Notes under the pieces: model-generated
Database searches by the model: none
Seen by the model: only the letters and a program-made list of their open reading frames with translations
Told to the model about the DNA's origin: nothing
In this document: positions 55,601 to 62,400 of the stretch, piece by piece
Layout: every line of letters begins with the position of its first letter
Numbering within the stretch: position 1 is the first letter of the stretch
Assembly (NCBI GenBank): GCA_949316235.1
Contig: OX438748.1
Span: 26,592,836-26,656,835 of the forward strand
Origin: Oegoconia quadripuncta
Taxonomy: Eukaryota; Arthropoda; Insecta; Lepidoptera; Autostichidae
Direction: 5' to 3'
Length of the DNA: 64,000 nt
Position numbers and translations under genes: made by a program

Positions 55601-58600
55601 ATTACATTCCACCAGCTCCTGAGGAAGGTCCATCGTCAGTGGAGTGCGGAGGTGTGACGTCAACAGCACTACGAGTGAGCTGGCAACCAATACCACCACA
55701 TAAGCAGGCTGGGGCTCTCATCGGATATACTGTGCTGTATGCTCCACAAGGTAAAATTACTTTTAAGACCATTTCGTCAAATTGATAGGATTTCAAAATT
55801 CTTATATCACTTACCGATAGTTTGAGAGTAAAATATGAGTATGTTGTTATTGTCCAGTCTGACACAGGATATACAACTCTAGTTTCCTCGGGAAAGCATG
55901 AATATTTCTCGATAGAACTTTATTATATTACTGAAATCAGTGATTCATCATCATCATCGTATCAGCAACATGACGCCCACTGCCGAACATAGGCCTCCCC
56001 CATAGAATTCCAGAGTGGCCTTGGAAGCGGCCTGGGCCTTTAACAACCTTTATAGACAAAACGAAAATTATGGTGAATGTCCATGTCGTGCCCACAACAA
56101 TATCAGTTGGGAACTCCATCTCCGAAGTGGTAAGCGAGTATGTTTATTTAGGACAAGAGATCCAACTACTTCGAGACAGCATTAAAATCGGCATAGTACT
56201 ATTGAAATGAAAATTATGAAAATGAAAACTTTATTGTGTGTGGAATTTGGGTTATACATTTGCAGCTGTCTTCGCTTAATATTTTAGTTACACCAAACCC
56301 TACATTATTCGAGGTACTAACTAGTTTCTAAACCCAGAAATATAAGAAGCTGTATAGAAATTTATTTGTTAGGTCGATTTTTTTTTCTTGAAGAAGAGTG
56401 TATTTAGTGATTTTATCTACACTGGTACCTTCTAAAATGGAAACATGAGTGACGTCAAATTTTTTATCGTTTTGCTACTTTTTGTGAGAACTGTTGCGAT
56501 TTAAGTTTCATTTTAAACACTGTCAATTTATGACAGCTCGTTATTTACTAGAATTATTTTTAATTTATTTTACTTGAAAATTTGTGTTTTTGATAAGACG
56601 CCATCTTAGCTATGTCCAAGGACTTCCTCCGTTTCGTCATACTGAATTGATTTCAACCATTTTATCAGTTTAATTTTAACTTCGTGTCGAAAGATAAAGT
56701 AATACAATTACTAAACAGCTTTATAAACTAGTAATCCAGTTGTAAAATGCTTGTCACTTGTTAAACTCTCCATTTGATTCCCTAAATCACACTGACTATA
56801 TTTAAGTAAACCCTCATCATTGTCAGGACTAGTTACTATTGCGACTACTAGGAAGTTGTTACGTTCAGATACAAAATGTAAACATTCCGAAACTGTCACA
56901 CTTTTGCAAATCCTTCAGAGCAGCGATTTTTGAACTTCTGTTATTCGAATAATTTACTCGCTAGTGAAAAAAAGATTCTAAATTGCCGTTATTTTGAATT
57001 TGCTAATCGTAAAAGTTACCTCATTGTTGCTATTAGAATGTTCGATTTCACGGATGTTAGTGACGACCTGTATGGTGTAGTGGTTAGCAACTCTGACCAC
57101 TATACACAAAGGTTGCGGGGTCGAAGCCCGCGAGGGGCATATGTTTGTGTGATGAATACGGACATGTGTATCTGAGTTATGGATGTTTTCATTTATAATA
57201 AGTATTTATTTACAAAAAAAATGTATTTATGTGGTATAACAACTGTCTGGTATCCACAACACAAGCCTATAGTTGCTTACTGTGGAACTAGATGGCGCTG
57301 TGTGTATGTCTAAGGATATTTTATTTATTTATTTATTATTTATGTTAGTGTGGTTGAACCTTGTAGCGCCAATAATAAGTCAATGGTGTTTTAATAATAA
57401 AATGATCAGGGGCTTAAGCGTCAAACTCAAAATTATGGAATTTTATGTCCAGAAGAAAATATAGGTGAAAATTTATCTCGATCTATTATATTGTTCAGAA
57501 GACTTGCGAATGGCAGAAACTAAAAAATCAGTACCCAGATATATAGCAATCGTTACCTTTAATCCAATTGTCTATATTGACTTACAGTTGTCCGTACTTC
57601 AAATGAGGAGCGACCAAATTAAATGTTACCCAATCTACACTTAGATAAGTAAATTAAACATTGAATTTGCACTCAGGTCGACAATGGCTGAACGCGACGT
57701 CTCTTGTCACTGAATTGCGTCTGCAAGGCTTGCTCAAGTACACCAACTACACCATCAAAGTGGCCGGATTCTCCAACTACGGCACTGGACCGTTCTCCTT
57801 TCCTATTGTTTGCTCCACGATGCAGGACGGTAAGTTTTGCTCGGCCAAGTTTTACTTTGTCCAAGTTTGAGGCTTTGTGAAGTTACCAACTTTGTGGGAC
57901 CGAAAGTTATAATGTCTTATTGAGATTGTCGCTTATGATTTTCAATTGTTTCGAAGTCGCAATGCCTGCGGGTGCGGCCGGGCGGGAAATTAGCTTTAAA
58001 ATTCGGGGCAAAGTTGAAAAAGGTCATTTAATTGAAATGTGTTCCATTAAAGTCGGATTAGAGTTGGTAATGGTATGGTATCTGACTCTCAAAACTCAGA
58101 CACTCAATTATAGAACTTTTAGTCCGATGAAGCCTGGAGTTGTCTGTTTTAGATTGATACCTATTCTATTTAAGGTGGTAAAAAAATATGTTAAAAATAT
58201 GAAACATTTAATTTTAAATCGATATTCTAAATACCAAATCACACGGCTTTAACTTTAAATTTTTTTATAAAGTATATAGTTCTATATAAAGTTTCATCCC
58301 TTATTTTCAATCACTTAAGAGTTGAATTTAAAAACTCTTTCTTCGTGGATTACGTCACAAAAGGAATTTTCTTTATATAGTTTTAACTTCAATACTTCGC
58401 GTTGATGAGTCAGTCAGTCCGGAAATAATTTTATAAAAGTATATTATTATGATAGAGGAGGTTATGGACAGTCGACCAAGAGGTTCCGTCTGTTTTTTTA
58501 GGTTTATAAACAGGTCGTATATGAGGCATCCTTTCAGAAGGAAGTAACAAACAATCAATGAAAGCGATGGGAAAAATTACTTTTAAAATCTAAACAAATG

Positions 58601-59409
58601 TTCACCGTTTGTGCTTCGCTGAAAAGTAAGCGACCTTGTAGATTTGCGTCGTGGGTCAATGAACGTACACGTTCACTCACAATGGCGAAACTATTACATA
58701 TTAACCTATGTCCCACAGATGTCATTACAAGTTGTTGGTACTTGTTGCGGCTAATGTTAAATGAAAATATGACTGTTCCATGTTAAGAAAGTAATTGTTA
58801 ATATAGGTTTCGTTTTCAACTCACTCATATATATGTACAAACAACCATCTTCGAAAACGATGCCACGTTTCAGTTATGGCCTTGTGGGTACAATGTTAGA
58901 TCAAATTTTTCATTCAGTAGTTCTATTTTCAGTTCCTGAGGCCCCCGCTGAAATTAAAGTATTGGTGCATTCACCAAATTCATTACTAGTGAGTTGGAAG
59001 AAGCCTAGACAGCCAAATGGGAGGCTGTTGTACTACACAGTTTACTGCAAACCTACGGCAAAGTTAGTATCTAATTTAAATATAATATTATACTATATTA
59101 CAGTGAAGAAACAAAAAAAATGTTACATCGCCCTAGCTTTCACTTGAATGATCTGAAGAAGATAACTGGCAGCCGCTGAATATCTGCATTCAGCGGCTTC
59201 CTGCAGCATGGGACCATTTAGAATGAAAATGTTTGAAGGGAGGCCCATGATCAGTAGTGGAATAGAGTTCTTAACGTTATAATTGCTGGAGATATTAGAT
59301 TTAAAGAACGAGTTATGGAAAGTACTAATTTATATCATTAGGAAATTGACATAAAGAACTTTACTATTACTGCAGTAAGAATTGTGCACATGTACCTACA
59401 CATACGTAC

Positions 59410-59440
<31 letters not shown>

Positions 59441-62400
59441 AGTTAAAATGAGTATTTTTCTTTGTGTTTAAATTTTTGTTTTTTTGTTAGAGTTTTATTT
59501 TTCTAAGCTCCGCCAATTATGTCCGGGGAACGAGCGAGTCAACCCCAACACGAGTATTATATTTTACTCTCTGGGGATGCCTCAATACTGTTATATACTA
59601 TTATAGGAGAAATAAAAGTATTTTTTTTTTTTTTTTTTTTTTTTATAACTTTAAAGATACGAGTGATAATTTCTCATTACGGAAGTTCTTGTAGAATGAC
59701 TATCTTTTTGTCCAGCAACGATGGACCCCAATCAGTACGAGTTGAATCCCAACCAATGACAGACGCTTACGAAAGGACTCAAACTATTGAGATGAAAAGC
59801 TTGGAGACAAACCTGCAGTATGATGTTTGGGTCACAGCTAGCACGGCAGTTGGAGAAGGTCCAGAGAGCAGGAGGGTTACTAACAATCCTTCCACTAGAG
59901 GTAAATCTGACCATTCAAAATAATGTTGTTCCTCACAAATTCCCAGAATCGTTTCTTATATTCGTCTATTTCTTTACTGAAGATCTTGAATACTAATTAT
60001 TATTTATCTTCTACCATAATCCATAGGTATTTGTCTGTTTATATCTTTTCTTTGTAGCTTGTATCATTTACAATCTCTAAGGCCCGCATTAATAAACCAA
60101 TCTCAATACAAGTCTTGAGGCTGTATCACCCGAGATGCGTCTTAAGAAGTTGACGCTATCTCAAGCTCCGTGCTAATTTATAAACCAATAATCTTGAGGT
60201 CTACTCAGCTGAGATCACTTCTCAAATATTCCCCTCAGCGGCGAATGAATAATAATCTTGAGTTTCGTTTATTAATACGTGAAACTCAGCGCACGTATCA
60301 AGTGAGTACTGCTTGAGTATGCACGTGCGTTTCAGATCTCAAGTAAGGTTTATTAATCAACACGTTTATTTGAGACCGGTCATAAAACTATTCTCAATCT
60401 TGAAAACGGCCCTTGGTCATTTGTTGATCTTTATTTTATCACTTATGTTATGAACAAGTTATTTTACAAACTGCAACATCTAAATTTACTCCCTTCTCTG
60501 TCAGTGGTTGCTGGTGTAGCGTCATTAGGAGGCGAGGTGACTGTTGCAGTGAGGAATTCGCTGCTTCTCGAATGTAAAAGCGTAGGCACTCCGCTGCCAA
60601 GAACCGTATGGTATCACAATCAGAACATCATTACCCATCATCCAAGATTCACAAGAAATAAAGACGACAGCTTGTTAATCAAGAGTGAGTAATGAAATGT
60701 GCATAATATTTATCTCAAATACATTTCCTGCAAAATTACGCAATCCCGAGCAGCTGTGCAGTTACAGGGAAGAAAAAAAGAGTTGTTACAAACATTTCAA
60801 CAAATCTTGGTTAAATATATTCCCCACATGACTTGGTATGTAACCAGGGGCATACATTCAGATTGTTATAATATGATGATAGGATTATCTAATTTCAGTC
60901 CATAGTAAATTATTGGCAGCAAAGAGACGTAGAGTACTTACCTACCGAAAAGTTCACAGTTCCAAAGAACATTCATTACGGAACTGCAGATAAAACTAAA
61001 TTGTCAAATGCAAAACCCTATTCCAATACTCAAATTGCAAATAAACACTTACATAGAAACGTTCGCTTATGCAAATAGCAATTTGCAACACACAAGTTAT
61101 ATACAAGAAGTAAGTTATATTGTCACGAATATGCAGCTTGAGGAAGTTTCAAACTTCGGTCAGGTTCATAATATAGTACCTACAGCTATACGCCTCATTT
61201 TAGTTAGTTTCAAAGGAGACAAAGTTGGAACTCTACTGGTCAGAAAGCCTTTGTATAATCACTGGGCTTATTTACTTGACCAGGTGCATTTGGATACCCT
61301 TTACTTTAACAACTACGTATGGGTTTCTGTATGCCCTCAGAACCATATCCCAGCAAGAAGGGATCTTTGCACTGATAACGTGTACTTTTACTTTTTTCCT
61401 TGTTCTTATCGACGCAATCTTTTACTGGACATGGACACCATGAAGTTGAGCATACTGTGTTAGAAATCCATTCAAATATGATTTTGTTTGTCCACCCCCT
61501 AATGCTCCAGGTACATTTGAAAATTAATGCATTTACCATTTTAGGTATCGACCATTCTCTCAGCGGCAACTATACATGTCTTGTCAAGAATCTCTACGGA
61601 TCTGACTCTGTTGTGTATTCAGTCAAAGTACTGCCTTTACCCGACCCTCCTAGTTTAAGAGCTATGCCATACAAGGATTCTATTATGGTCGAATGGGATG
61701 AAATAAGGCCTCATAGCAACGACTCTGTTATCGGAATTAGTAAGTGCAAAAATACTTTAATATTAAACGGCCAAAAATGGGACATGATTTTGATTATAAA
61801 AGATAGTAAACGCTTCTGAAGTCCGCACCGTGCTAGGGTGTCCTAAAGACTAGCAGCATTACGAGACTAATTCGCTGCCCGAGGTAGCTGCCAGCTCTTT
61901 TGCCATCTGCAGATCTTTAGTCTGAATTGTTTGATTTTCTTTATCTCGGATAGAACCATTTGTAGTATAAATAAATGTCAAGAAACTAGATACCGCACTT
62001 TGATTCGAATTGTCTTCCACGACTACAAAGCTGATTTCAAACTAAGCTGATAGCTATACGGGATTTTTTTGCCGCGAAAAGGGTTGATGTAATAATAAGA
62101 TATCTAGATTCCGAACTGTGTTCCAAACGGGATTTAATAGTATGAAGGACGGTATCCTACTTTTAAAGTCAAATTATAGTAAATTCACCATCTCCGAGCT
62201 ATCTGGCGCGGTGAGGGTTTGATTGAACCCGTTTATTCTTGAAATACGAAACATTCGCACTAAGAGTTCCCTTCTTCCTTCACACTGCGAACTGCTAACT
62301 CAAATCTTTACGGGTCTACAAGTGTAGGGTGAATAGGCATTTCCTGGTATCGTGTTCTTCATCTTTGGCTGCATCATCACGTTGTAAACTTTAAGTATTA

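Larger units (their letters stand above)
48257..55615 (+). other. intron 18 (7.4 kb)
   Basis: Largest intron in the 3' half. Holds SINEs, LINE remnants and an inserted element at 52304-52929. A short piece at 49775-49830 ('aattgattttcaattgtgtctg...tatgacagaat') repeats the core of the inverted repeat at 10388-11082. I see no gene in 49830-50930, 51230-52000 and 53010-53570. Confidence 0.6.

Noticed and set aside
57920..58252. 110-codon ORF in intron 20
   Set aside because: No domain or repeat relation; looks like a chance open stretch.
61008..61463. 151-codon ORF in intron 23 as an independent gene
   Set aside because: No domain recognised, competing frames are also open, and it lies between two in-phase Dscam-like exons.
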